Source: Paralithodes platypus
Lineage: Eukaryota; Arthropoda; Malacostraca; Decapoda; Lithodidae
Length of the DNA stretch: 64,000 bases
Reading direction: 5' to 3'
Assembly (NCBI GenBank): GCA_032716605.1
Contig: CM064505.1
Location: forward strand, 50,292,211 to 50,356,210
Within the stretch, counting starts at the first letter, position 1. Each line of letters begins with the position of its first letter. The position numbers were made by a program, and so were the translations under genes. This document shows positions 42,304 through 53,089 of this stretch, in pieces. The notes under the pieces were generated by a model, which was not told where the DNA came from, ran no database searches, and saw only the letters and a program-made list of their open reading frames with translations.

Positions 42304-44720
42304 CTGCCTTGCTTTCGCCTTGGTTGTCGCTCCCCGTGCTTGGAGAGCCACAAGTCCTGCTTGCGCCACTCGCTCTGTGTGTCCTCTACGGCCTACCTCC
42401 CTGCTCTGTGTGGCACGTGTCTGGCCCTGGTGGTTGTGTGCTGCTCCATGGCCCTGGTTCCTCGGCGGCGGCTGTGGCCTCCTGCTTCCCTTCCGTCGGT
42501 GTGGACGATGGTCTCCCGCCACATTAGGACTGTGGGCCACCGTTCCCCGGCCTTTGTTGGCGACCGGATCCGCGTCGCCCTGGGTATCCCTGACCCGACT
42601 GACGGCCATTTACCTGGCCCTCTCCCTGCTCGGGCCCTCTCCCCTGGGTCCCGCAGCCGGTCGTCCCATCGTCGGGGGGTTTCCCCGGCTCCGTCCCCGC
42701 TCTCGCTCGCCTTGTCGTCCTCCTGATCGCCTTGACGACGCCCATCGCCCTCGTCATGGTTCTCGCCCTGAGGCCGGGGTTAGCGGCTCTGCCCCTGTGC
42801 GCCCTCCCCTGGCCTCTACGGATAGGGGCTCTACTCCCTTCCGCCCGCTTCCCCAGCCCAGACGACTTCCTCTTACGTTGTCCTCTCCGCGCGCGGTTGT
42901 TCATGCTGTAGCTGGCCCTCTGCTCCCTCCTCCTACACTGTCCAGGAGGGTCCGCCTGGATGTCGTTGCTTCTCCTACTTCACCTGCTTCAGTGCCTATT
43001 CTTACTTCACGGTCTCGTCCCACGGTGGTGGTCCCTCCCTCCTCCGCCTCGGTGTCGGGCCGCCCTGTTATCTCAGCCCCGGGGATCCTTGCTCTGTTTC
43101 CCCCCGCGGCTCCTGGCCTCCTTTCACCCGGCCAGCCTTCCCACTCCCGTCGTCCTGCTCCTCCTCATTCTTCTCTTCCTGACCTTCCCTTACCGTCTCG
43201 CCAGGGGGGTACCCCTCCTCTTGCCTCGGTGGGGTTTCGCGAGGTTTCGGGGTCCCCTTTCTCAGGAGCTGATGTGTCGCTGGAAGAGGGGAATGGTGCT
43301 GTTTCCCCCTCGGCCGTTCGTGATCGGGGACGAGTCCCTCAACGGCGACACAACCGTCGTCGCTCGCCTTCCTTGGGCCGCGACGCTGCTGGTTCGTGTC
43401 GTGGGTCTCGCTCCCGCTCACGCTCGCCCCTGCGGGCCGACCAATCTGGGGGGGGGTAGCCTCTCTCGGATCAATTGTCGGCTATGCAGGGCTGGGTTGT
43501 GTCACGCTTCGACGGGCGCTTGGAGTCGATGGAAGACTCCCTCTTCTCGCCCTTCTTGGCGGTGCCTCACCCTCAGCACCTCACCCTACCTACCCCTGCT
43601 ATGGTCCCCCTCCCTTCTGCAGGCCTACGCTCTGGTCAGGCTTCAGCCGCACTGACATCCTTCCGGCTGTTCAGTCCCTGGCTGTGTTGACGGGTCTGTC
43701 CTCCTAAGGGACAGGTTTGTGCGACGCCGGTACGCCTGGCTTAGCCGTCATGCTCGGTCACCCTCTCCCATTGGAGGCCTGGTTTGCTGAGGCCTTCGAC
43801 TTCACACACCGATCCGTCGACGGCTCTCCTTCCGTCCCTCCCCCGGAGTCGTCCCTGATTTTGCCTCCTCTTGTGTCTGTCGGCGGGTTGGACGGCGCGT
43901 TCTGGTCCTGGATGAGCGCGCCCGTTCTTGAACTTTGTTCTATTGCTACCCCGTTCTTCTCTCACCCGGATCAGCCCTCTGTCGCCGAGGTTTTTCCCTT
44001 GCGACGGAGGGTGACGGACTTATTGTCTTGTCTTTAGGTTCCCTCCAGACGTCTGTTCACCACCTGCGGCTTTTCGAGGCGTCTGCGCCAGGCGATCTTC
44101 GCGAGGGTTTGGACCGCGTTGAGCGGGTCCACCTTCGGCTCGCGGTGACTTTGGTTCCCGAGCTGAAGGCGGTTTTGTGCGCGGCAACTCGGCACCGCAC
44201 GACGGTACGGTCTTCGTTCTGCCGGCCGGCCCCCTTGGTTATTCGTCAGGGTTTGTTGTACTCTGCGCTATATACGTCGGGGTTTTTTACGCAGGATGCT
44301 TGGGAATGCTCCGCTTCTCTGTCGGCGGCCCCTGCTTCCGCCACACGACGCCGTGCTGTGTCGTTACGGACCCTGCTTACGTCACGCACCGACGCGCTGT
44401 GCCGCGCGCGGGGTTTTCTCAGTCCCGTCCTTCTGCCGGTCCTCTTCGGGGTGCTGCTGCAAGTGCTGCCGCCTTGCCCGGGCGCAAGACTGGGACGTTG
44501 CTGGCCAGTGCTTCGGTTCCGCCTCGCACTTCTGTTCTTGCCCCTTTCATCCCCTCTGTGTCGGGGCTGGCCGGCCTTCCACTTCCGGCCGCCTTTCGTA
44601 GGGGTCAGCCCCGCGCCGGCCTTGGGTTGGGGTGGCCCGCCCTTTTCGACGAGGTTGGGGGGGGGCGGGGGTAGAGGAGGTCAACGTGGCGCTCATGCCC
44701 GCACGGCCCGTACCGGGGGT
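42304..44720 (+). pseudogene. Copy A gag, adenine-depleted
   Basis: Aligns with copy C and D gag. The start ATG of C and D is CTG here (42304-42306). The cysteine-rich head and RS stretch (GSRSRSRSPLRADQS) remain recognisable. The frame ends at TAG 43457-43459 after a 9-G run, whereas B has 19 G and reads on. The 420-bp deletion seen in C follows near 43620. TAA at 43705 (TAT in B and C) adds another stop. Substitutions relative to D are mostly A to C, G or T. No functional product is expected. Confidence 0.85.
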
Positions 44721-44879
44721 ACCTCCACGTCAACACAATGTGTAGTTCTCTGGGTCGGCCTCCTTGTTCTCCTTCTCGCCTGGGCGTACCGGGTCGCTCC
44801 CCTCCTCTCGGGTGCTCCCTCGGGTTGTTTTCGCCCTTGCGCCCCTCGGTAGCCGCGAGGGACGTTGGGGGCGGCGGGT

Positions 44880-46600
44880 TGCGCGGAGGGTTCTCACCTG
44901 GAGGTGGACGTCCGGACCCCCACTCCGCTCTTGTCACCGACAACGGCCCATCTCTTCAGAGGTGGCCCACGTGTTCACTTCCATGCCCGAGCTGGGTAGC
45001 GTCGAGGGAGTTGACCGCCGGTCACCCGGTTTTCCTCTCCCGTGTCTTTCTGGTTCCGTCGCCGACCTGCGACGCGATGCGACCGGTGGTGGATCTGTTG
45101 GCCCTCAACGGGCACATCGTGCACACACGGTTTCGGATGCTGCCGATACCCCTGGTACGCCTGGCCCTGTGCCCTCTGTCGTGGGTAGTGTCGCTGGCCC
45201 TCCAGGATGTGTCTTGGCTCGTTCCTCTCCATCCTCGCTTCCAGCGATTCTTGGCCGTTCGGACTTCCGATCGTGTGTTCCTGTTCGACGGCCTTCCCTT
45301 CGGTCTCCACATCGCGCCGCAGATCTTCTCCGCACTGGTGGGGCAGGCTCTGGGTCCTCTCCTCAGGAGCGGGCTCCAGCTCCTGTTTTCCTTGGCCGTT
45401 TGGTTGGTAGTTTCCGACGCCCTAGGCCTGTGCATTGGCGACGCCCTCACAATCGTTCGCGACATCGCACGGTTAGGGTTCCCCTTCGATGTTCCCAAGT
45501 CACGCTTGACCCCGTCGCGTGTCGTGCCATGGGTCGGTCTCGCATGGGTTTTGTCCGGCGCTACGGTGACCCGGGGTCTGCCGGCCGCGGTGCACCTTCG
45601 GTGGACGGTCCTCGCCGTGTTGCACTCGGTCTCCCTCCCGGGGTGGCTCTGGGACTCGTTCGTGGGTTCGCTGCATTGGGCCGCTCTGCCCCTTCCATTA
45701 GGGAGCCTCTGGCTACGCCGCCTCCTCCTCATGGGCACCGCGGTGTTTCCGTTGCCCCTATGGATCGGCTCCTGCCGCTCCCGCGTACCGTTCGCCGGCG
45801 CTTCGGTCGCTGGGTTGCTCGGGGCTCGCTCTTTGCGGCTGTGCCCTGGACCGACCCCCCCGCCGACGGTCTGGGTAACCACAGATACGTCGAGCGAGGT
45901 TGGGTGAGGTTCCCAATCGAACCTGGGACGTCCACTTCCCGGCAGATGGGTGGGTCTCCCTCCTCTTACCTGTCTATGCCCTCGGATTGTTGGTTCCTTT
46001 GTTCTTCCTGCGGGTCCCCGCGCTGGCCCTTCGGGGTGAGTCGGTGGCCTTCGGGTTGGACACTCAGACAAGCTGTCCCCTGTTTCCTTATGCGGGGGTC
46101 CTCCAGGTCGTTGACTCTATTAGGGGTCTCGGTGGAGTTGTTCTTCCTCGCGGACCGACACCCCTTCTCCTTGCATGCCTCCTCCCTGCCCGGGCCTGCC
46201 ACCCTTTGGGCGGCCGCCCTGTCGAGAGGGCAGGGCGTTCTTGTAGAATGGGCGATGAAACGGACTGTGTTCGCCGACCTCGCGGCTTCCTGAGGTGTTC
46301 CGGAGGTCGCCTTGTTCGCATCGGGGGTGCCGCGCCAGTTGCCTCTGGACCTCTCCCTCCGGCCTCGCGCTCCGGGGGGGGTCCGGACGCTTTCATGGTC
46401 GCCTGGTACTGGTGGCGGTCGATCTCCATTTTTCCGCCACCAGACGCGCTGTTGATGTGCCCGGTCTTCGCGAAGCTGCGGCTGTACCACGGCTGCGTCT
46501 GGCTCCTCGCGCCTCTGTGGCCGGCACGGACTTGGTCCGCCCGGTTGCCGCGGTGGTGCCCGGGTCCGGTCCCTCTACCTGTCTCCGGCTTCCACTTGGG
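44880..46600 (+). pseudogene. Copy A RT-RNase H-methyltransferase-like gene, catalytically destroyed
   Basis: A long frame (44738-45907) retains FGLHIAPQIF and the KSRLTPSRVVPWVGL block, but catalytic YLDD is SLAV (45387-45398): three codons changed at adenines. DLKDAYWHV of D is LQDVSWLV. RNase H VDTDASSEVG is VTTDTSSEVG, and later blocks are split between frames. The Dam-like part (about 46290-46560) is likewise altered. Many overlapping open frames on both strands here are a by-product of adenine loss, which removes stop codons, and are not genes. Confidence 0.9.
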
Positions 46601-47613
46601 CTAGGTTGGGGTCCTGCGGACCTCTTTGGCCTTCGCATCGTGCTTGTTCATGAGGCACGGTGGCTCCCGGTCCCCGGCCGGGCCCTGACTGACTTCCTGC
46701 AGCGTTCCTGGCCGTCTTCTCCTTGGGGGCCTTACGGGTCCCGCTGGAGGTTTTTTACTAGGTGGCTACAGGCCACTCGCCTGCCAGTTGGCTCTCCTTC
46801 CCTCGTCCTACGCTCCTTGTTTCACCTCTTCCGTACACGTCGCTTTCCAGTCGACGCTATACGTACCCACTTGTCTGCCGTCCGGGGGGTTCTTTGGGTC
46901 CGTCGCTGGGCTGGTCGTTCCGCCACAGGTGCTGGATTCCTTCCTGACGGCTGCCTTCCGGGATTGACCGCCTCCGCGCCAGGTCTCTCCGCTGTGGGAT
47001 CTGGGGCGGGCTCTGGTCCTTCTGGCTTCCCCCACGTATACAAGGGCCGCTACGCCGGTTCCGTTGCTCGGGCGTCCACTCTTCCTTGTCGCTCTGGCCA
47101 CTGGGGATCGGGTGTCTGCACTAGCGGCATTGTCACGGCCCCGGGACTGCGTCCGATTCTCCCCGTCCTTGCATGGCGTCTCGTTCGCCTCCTCCCCACC
47201 TTTTGTTACCACGCATGGGAGGGAGGCCCCCGTTTTCCAGCCTTTCGCCGTCCAGGCTTTACGGCGTGGGCATCCTCGCCATGTGTTGTGCCCGGTGTCA
47301 GCCTTGCACTCCTCTGTTGCGTCTGTGGCGCCGCCTTCGGGTACTGCTGTGTGGGTGTCTCCTCGGACAGGTGGGAAGCTCTAGCAGGTGCAGCTGGGCC
47401 GCCACGTTTGTCGGACCGTTCGTGCCCGTCACCCTGTTTGTAGGGGTTCTGCGCGCGATGTCAGATCCTTTGCTGCCTCCTTCCGGTTCCTGCCACGTCG
47501 ATCCTTCCCTGCCTTCGCCTCCGCGGTTTTGTGGTCTTCTATCAATTCCTTCATCTCCTCCTACCTCTCCGTGTCCAGTGTTCGACCCCCTCGGCCGGTG
47601 ATTGCTCTCGGGG
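46600..47613 (+). pseudogene. Copy A tyrosine recombinase, adenine-depleted and frameshifted
   Basis: Aligns with the intact frame of copy C. It has a one-base insertion near 46890 and a stop near 47382. The box A arginine survives in TGDRVSALAAL, but the H-x-x-R motif reads RDVR (histidine codon CAC changed to CGC), so the catalytic histidine is lost. The tyrosine in SSYLSV is retained. Confidence 0.88.
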
Positions 47614-47695
47614 GTCGTGTTTCCTGGTGCTCTGGCGAAGATCCCTGGTCTTCCCCCCTTGTCCCTCGTTCTTTTCCTTTGTTTTATTTGACAAA

Positions 47696-47709
47696 GGGGG
47701 GGGGGGGGG
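47696..47709 (+). repeat. 14-G run after the copy A YR
   Basis: Fourteen G after TTGACAAA, about 85 bp past the recombinase end. B has fifteen at 55903-55917. Confidence 0.9.
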
Positions 47710-48063
47710 TGTATGGGTTTGCAACACTGGATTGCAAGTTTGGGATTATGTATTGTTCCAGTACATAAGTGTTTTTGCCACATTGAAAATTGTGTTTTGT
47801 TCTTGTGTTCAGTGTTTTTGTTGGTTTTTGAAGAAAAGGGATTTTGGGTACAGTACCTATTTGGTTTCAGACAAGTCTATGTTTTTGCATTACTATGAAT
47901 GACGGGCATGTGTTAAAACTGTTCTTTTTAGCTACTCCTCAGTTTTTCACTCTTTTATTAAACTCTCTTGTTTACATTGTGTCTTTGTCATTCGTAATTT
48001 TGTTTTATGCATTGGTTTTTTTGGTAGGTTGGGCTTGGATGTCCTCCTCCTATTTGTTATGCA

Positions 48064-48176
48064 GCCTTGACGTTGGATTTGCCAAGACTACTAACAAATT
48101 GGGAGGTTTGACGTACCTCCCAACCTACCAAATAGGAAAACCTACTATTTGGTAGTAGTCTTGGAAAATCCAACGT
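48064..48176 (+). repeat. ICR of copy A
   Basis: Joins the complement of the left end (GACTACTAACAAATT) to that of the right-end extension (GGGAGGTTTGACGTACC). Identical in B (56271-56384) and nearly so in C. Confidence 0.93.
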
Positions 48177-48238
48177 ACATAATACCCTCCCTCACGCCGG
48201 ACCCCTGCCCATCCGCGTTCTTCTGCTGACGTGAGATG

Positions 48239-48586
48239 TGATAACAAGAGAGGGTCGCTCATGCGCACGTTCGACAGGGATCTGCACATGACGGAACACA
48301 GGATGGGCCTTAAGCGGTAACTAAGGTAAACCCCTTTTTCTTCTCTTCTATGCTTTTTTCACCTTCGGTGGTAGTTTTGGTTAATGTACAACGTCTCCTA
48401 GAGCAAGATAAGGAGTAGACTCTAGACGTTTTCTTTTTAACCGCGGTTGGAATGACGACATAGCAGTCAAAATAGACAAGTCGTCATTGCAATTAGGTTA
48501 ATAGCCTTGACGTTGGATTTTCCAAGACTACTACCAAATAGTAGGTTTTCCTATTTGGTAGGTTGGGAGGTACGTCAAACCTCCCA
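48239..48586 (+). repeat. Right ITR of copy A, with extension
   Basis: Inverse of 40557-40857 plus the terminal extension that ends GTCAAACCTCCCA at 48586, followed directly by resumed E sequence TTCTCTACACTTACTCC. Confidence 0.95.
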
Positions 48587-48762
48587 TTCTCTACACTTAC
48601 TCCGTCGACGTGCTGATTATGGTGTGTGTTCTTCCAGTGCAGGTAGGATGCCTTACTTTCGCCATGGTTGTAGCTCCCCGTGCTTGGAGAGCCACAAATC
48701 CTGCTTGCGCCACTCGCTATGTGTGTCCTCTACGGCCTACCTCCCTGCTCTGTGTGGCCCGT
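48587..48762 (+). mobile_element. Outer DIRS element E, segment 3 (start of gag)
   Basis: Continues E after A: TTCTCTACACTTACTCCGTC, the acceptor-like CCAGTGCAG, the gag ATG (GGATGCCTTACTTTC) and the cysteine-rich head, to TGTGGCCCGT, where B's left ITR starts. It retains adenines that A and B have lost, so E is not itself of the depleted type. Confidence 0.88.
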
Positions 48763-49057
48763 ATTTGTTAGTAGTCTTGTAAGATCCAACGTCAAGGCTA
48801 TTAACCTAATTGCAATGACGACTTGTCTATTTTGACTGCTATGTCGTCATTCCAACCGCGGTTAAGAAAGAAAACGTCTAGAGTCTACTCCTTATCTTGC
48901 TATAGGAGACGTACATTAACCAAAACTACCACCGAAGGTGAAAAAAGCATAGAAGAGAAGAAAAAGGGGTTTACCTTAGTTACCGCTTAAGGCCCATCCC
49001 GTGTTCCGTCATGTGTAGATCCCTGTCGAACGTGCGCATGAGCGCACTTTGTTATCA
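48763..49057 (+). repeat. Left ITR of copy B
   Basis: Starts ATTTGTTAGTAGTCTTG and ends CTTTGTTATCA. Its inner part differs from A by a short deletion near 49046. Confidence 0.95.
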
Positions 49058-50503
49058 TTTTTTCACGCGCCTCCATTGCTTGAGTCCGCTTTTGTTGTGC
49101 TCCTTTAATTCACCCTGTTTAGGTTCGTTTCGGCTTATCTGGCCTTCTTTTTTGTTAGACAGATGTTACGTGATCTAGGGCACACGTAAATGGGCTCCTC
49201 AGTGTGTTTAATGGAGACGCGTGTGGAAATAGCTACCGAAGGTACGGGGGCGCCTGGCGTTCCTCGTGTGTGTTTTTCATTCCTTTCTCTTTTCATATTC
49301 TTTTTTCCTGTTAGTCTGGGCATAGTTTAGCTTTTAGCTTATTTTAGCCTAGCTTGTTTCTCATTCAGGAATTGCTATGCCCCTATGAGTTTTCATATTT
49401 TCATAGCCCAGGTGTAAGTTGGTTCACAATCTGAGATTTCGTGGTGGCGGTGCTGTTTGTAGGGTTTGTGTCGGCCGCATTATTAGCGTTATTCCCGAGT
49501 CCCCCCTTTCGAGCCTTCACTGTGTCTCAAGGGCCTGGGCGCTTGGTGGTTCGTGATATCCTGGGGTACCCCTCGGGGGACCCTACTTCACACCACAGGG
49601 TTTTTCGCCCCTGACACATTCTCTCCTCACGGCTAGGCCACCCTTTTTCTCGCCAGTTTCATTTACTGGTTTTTGTGTTCCCTTACTGTTTTCACCTCCA
49701 TCCTTTCATACCCTTTTGCCCAATCCTGGGGTACCCTACGGGGGCCCCTGTTTGTGCCAAACCACCCTTCCTGCCACTTCTCCTCATGGGCTTTGCTCTA
49801 TCTCTCTCGGGTTGCTGGTTCCGAGGGGATGTGCCTCCTCTCCCCTGGTGTGTCTTCCTTGCCTCTCCCTTGTTCGGTTGAGTTAGGATAGTATCAAGGA
49901 AGACACTGCTCAGCTTGATGGCCATCGTCGCTTGGAGTTCATAAGGAGATGACGCTTTTTTCTGGGCCTCTTTGGTATTTCCTAGACGCTCCTCTCGCTT
50001 TTTCGGCGCCGGACCATCTCGGCCGGTCCCGCAAATTTGCGGGGTGCTCGATTCGGTCCTCTGGGCCATTTCGGTTCCCCGCAAATTTGCGGAGATCGTT
50101 GGGGGGTCCCGCGAAATTGCAGGAGGGTGGTGTCGGTACGGTTATGCCTCCATTGGCCCGCAAATTTGCGGTAATAGTTGGCTTTCACTATTGACTTTTG
50201 TTATGTCATCTTGTTGCCTGATACTATATTGGTGTATGCACTTTACTGGTGTTATAGGCCCTGCATGTAAGATGTTGAGTGGTGGTTAACACTTTCTCCA
50301 TCTTTGCAGGTTCTGCTAGTGCTCTTCCGCCTCGGCCGCCCTCCTCACCTACCTCTGTGCTCCCAGTTTAGGGTGAGTACGGATACCTGTTTGCATGTGT
50401 GTTCCTGTTTCCCCATGCTCCTTCCCTGGTTCTTCTTGGACATTCTCTCCACTTACTCCTTCGACGTGCTGATTATGGTGTGTGTTCTTCTAGTGCAGGT
50501 AGG

Positions 50504-52930
50504 CTGCCTTGCTTTCGCCTTGGTTGTCGCTCCCCGTGCTTGGAGAGCCACAAGTCCTGCTTGCGCCACTCGCTCTGTGTGTCCTCTACGGCCTACCTCC
50601 CTGCTCTGTGTGGCACGTGTCTGGCCCTGGTGGTTGTGCTGCTCCATGGCCCTGGTTCCTCGGCGGCGGCTGTGGCCTCCTGCTTCCCTTCCGTCGGTGT
50701 GGACGATGGTCTCCCGCCACATTAGGACTGTGGGCCACCGTTCCCCGGCCTTTGTTGGCGACCGGATCCGCGTCGCCCTGGGTATCCCTGACCCGACTGA
50801 CGGCCATTTACCTGGCCCTCTCCCTGCTCGGGCCCTCTCCCCTGGGTCCCGCAGCCGGTCGTCCCATCGTCGGGGGGTTCCCCGGCTCCGTCCACGCTCT
50901 CGCTCGCCTTGTCGTCCTCCTGATCGCCTTGACGACGCCCATCGCCCTCGTCATGGTTCTCGCCCTGAGGCCGGAGTTAGCGGCTCTGCCCCTGTGCGCC
51001 CTCCCCTGGCCTCTACGGATAGGGGCTCTACTCCCTTCCGCCCGCTTCCCCAGCCCAGACGACTTCCTCTTACGTTGTCCTCTCCGCGCGCGGTTGTTCA
51101 TGCTGTAGCTGGCCCTCTGCTCCCTCCTCCTACACTGTCCAGGAGGGTCCGCCTGGATGTCGTTGCTTCTCCTACTTCACCTGCTTCAGTGCCTATTCTT
51201 ACTTCACGGTCTCGTCCCACGGTGGTGGTCCCTCCCTCCTCCGCCTCGGTGTCGGGCCGCCCTGTTATCTCAGCCCCGGGGATCCTTGCTCTGTTTCCCC
51301 CCGCGGTTCCTGGCCTCCTTTCACCCGGCCAGCCTTCCCACTCCCGTCGTCCTGCTCCTCCTCATTCTTCTCTTCCTGACCTTCCCTTACCGTCTCGCCA
51401 GGGGGGTACCCCTCCTCTTGCCTCGGTGGGGTTTCGCGAGGTTTCGGGGTCCCCTTTCTCAGGAGCTGATGTGTCGCTGGAAGAGGGGAATGGTGCTGTT
51501 TCCCCCTCGGCCGTTCGTGATCGGGGACGAGTCCCTCAACGGCGACACAACCGTCGTCGCTCGCCTTCCTTGGGCCGCGACGCTGCTGGTTCGTGTCGTG
51601 GGTCTCGCTCCCGCTCACGCTCGCCCCTGCGGGCCGACCAATCTGGGGGGGGGGGGGGGGGGGTAGCCTCTCTCGGATCAATTGTCGGCTATGCAGGGCT
51701 GGGTTGTGTCACGCTTCGACGGGCGCTTGGAGTCGATGGAAGACTCCCTCTTCTCGCCCTTCTTGGCGGTGCCTCACCCTCAGCACCTCACCCTACCTAC
51801 CCCTGCTATGGTCCCCCTCCCTTCTGCAGGCCTACGCTCTGGTCAGGCTTCAGCCGCACTGACATCCTTCCGGCTGTTCAGTCCCTGGCTGTGTTGACGG
51901 GTCTGTCCTCCTATGGGACAGGTTTGTGCGACGCCGGTACGCCTGGCTTAGCCGTCATGCTCGGTCACCCTCTCCCATTGGAGGCCTGGTTTGCTGAGGC
52001 CTTCGACTTCACACACCGATCCGTCGACGGCTCTCCTTCCGTCCCTCCCCCGGAGTCGTCCCTGATTTTGCCTCCTCTTGTGTCTGTCGGCGGGTTGGAC
52101 GGCGCGTTCTGGTCCTGGATGAGCGCGCCCGTTCTTGAACTTTGTTCTATTGCTACCCCGTTCTTCTCTCACCCGGATCAGCCCTCTGTCGCCAAGGTTT
52201 TTCCCTTGCGACGGAGGGTGACGGACTTATTGTCTTGTCTTTAGGTTCCCTCCAGACGTCTGTTCACCACCTGCGGCTTTTCGAGGCGTCTGCGCCAGGC
52301 GATCTTCGCGAGGGTTTGGACCGCGTTGAGCGGGTCCACCTTCGGCTCGCGGTGTCTTTGGTTCCCGAGCTGAAGGCGGTTTTGTGCGCGGCAACTCGGC
52401 ACCGCACGACGGTACGGTCTTCGTTCTGCCGGCCGGCCCCCTTGGTTATTCGTCAGGGTTTGTTGTACTCTGCGCTATATACGTCGGGGTTTTTTACGCA
52501 GGATGCTTGGGAATGCTCCGCTTCTCTGTCGGCGGCCCCTGCTTCCGCCACACGACGCCGTGCTGTGTCGTTACGGACCCTGCTTACGTCACGCACCGAC
52601 GCGCTGTGCCGCGCGCGGGGTTTTCTCAGTCCCGTCCTTCTGCCGGTCCTCTTCGGGGTGCTGCTGCAAGTGCTGCCGCCTTGCCCGGGCGCAAGACTGG
52701 GACGTTGCTGGCCAGTGCTTCGGTTCCGCCTCGCACTTCTGTTCTTGCCCCTTTCATCCCCTCTGTGTCGGGGCTGGCCGGCCTTCCACTTCCGGCCGCC
52801 TTTCGTAGGGGTCAGCCCCGCGCCGGCCTTGGGTTGGGGTGGCCCGCCCTTTTCGACGAGGTTGGGGGGGGGCGGGGGTAGAGGAGGTCAACGTGGCGCT
52901 CATGCCCGCACGGCCCGTACCGGGGGTACC
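50504..52930 (+). pseudogene. Copy B gag, adenine-depleted
   Basis: As in copy A, with CTG in place of the start ATG. A 19-G run at 51645-51663 (9 in A, 8 in C) changes the frame so that translation passes into the downstream gag part without stopping until 52244. The 420-bp deletion is present. The expansion follows loss of an adenine that interrupts this G run in D. Confidence 0.85.
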
Positions 52931-53089
52931 TCCACGTCAACACAATGTGTAGTTCTCTGGGTCGGCCTCCTTGTTCTCCTTCTCGCCTGGGCGTACCGGG
53001 TCGCTCCCCTCCTCTCGGGTGCTCCCTCGGGTTGTTTTCGCCCTTGCGCCCCTCGGTAGCCGCGAGGGACGTTGGGGGCGGCGGGTTGC

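Larger units (their letters stand above)
40557..48586 (+). mobile_element. DIRS-1 family copy A, adenine-depleted
   Basis: A full-structure 8.03-kb DIRS inserted in E: left ITR 40557-40857, leader, gag, RT, recombinase remnants, ICR 48064-48176, right ITR 48239-48586. Joints fit crossover at CA (target GGA-CA-TTCTC, circle CCTCC-CA-ATTTG). The coding block has lost most sense-strand adenines relative to C and D, so catalytic residues are gone although frames look open. It is nearly identical to B, with only some twenty differences noticed by eye plus a G-run length change. Confidence 0.95.

Noticed and set aside
45022..46071. A 349-codon minus-strand gene in copy A (and 53229-54278 in B)
   Set aside because: It lies opposite the RT gene, encodes Arg/Thr/Pro-rich sequence without a domain, and is explained by loss of stop codons through adenine depletion.
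42110..47690. ADAR editing or APOBEC deamination as the cause of the adenine pattern
   Set aside because: ADAR would give A to G only, but A to C is as common as A to G and A to T is clear. APOBEC would give G to A on the sense strand, which is the minority and opposite direction.
42110..47690. A bacterial-type diversity-generating retroelement with separate template and variable repeats
   Set aside because: The mutated block spans more than 5 kb, no short template repeat is paired with a variable repeat, and the RT is of the DIRS type. Only the mutational signature is similar.
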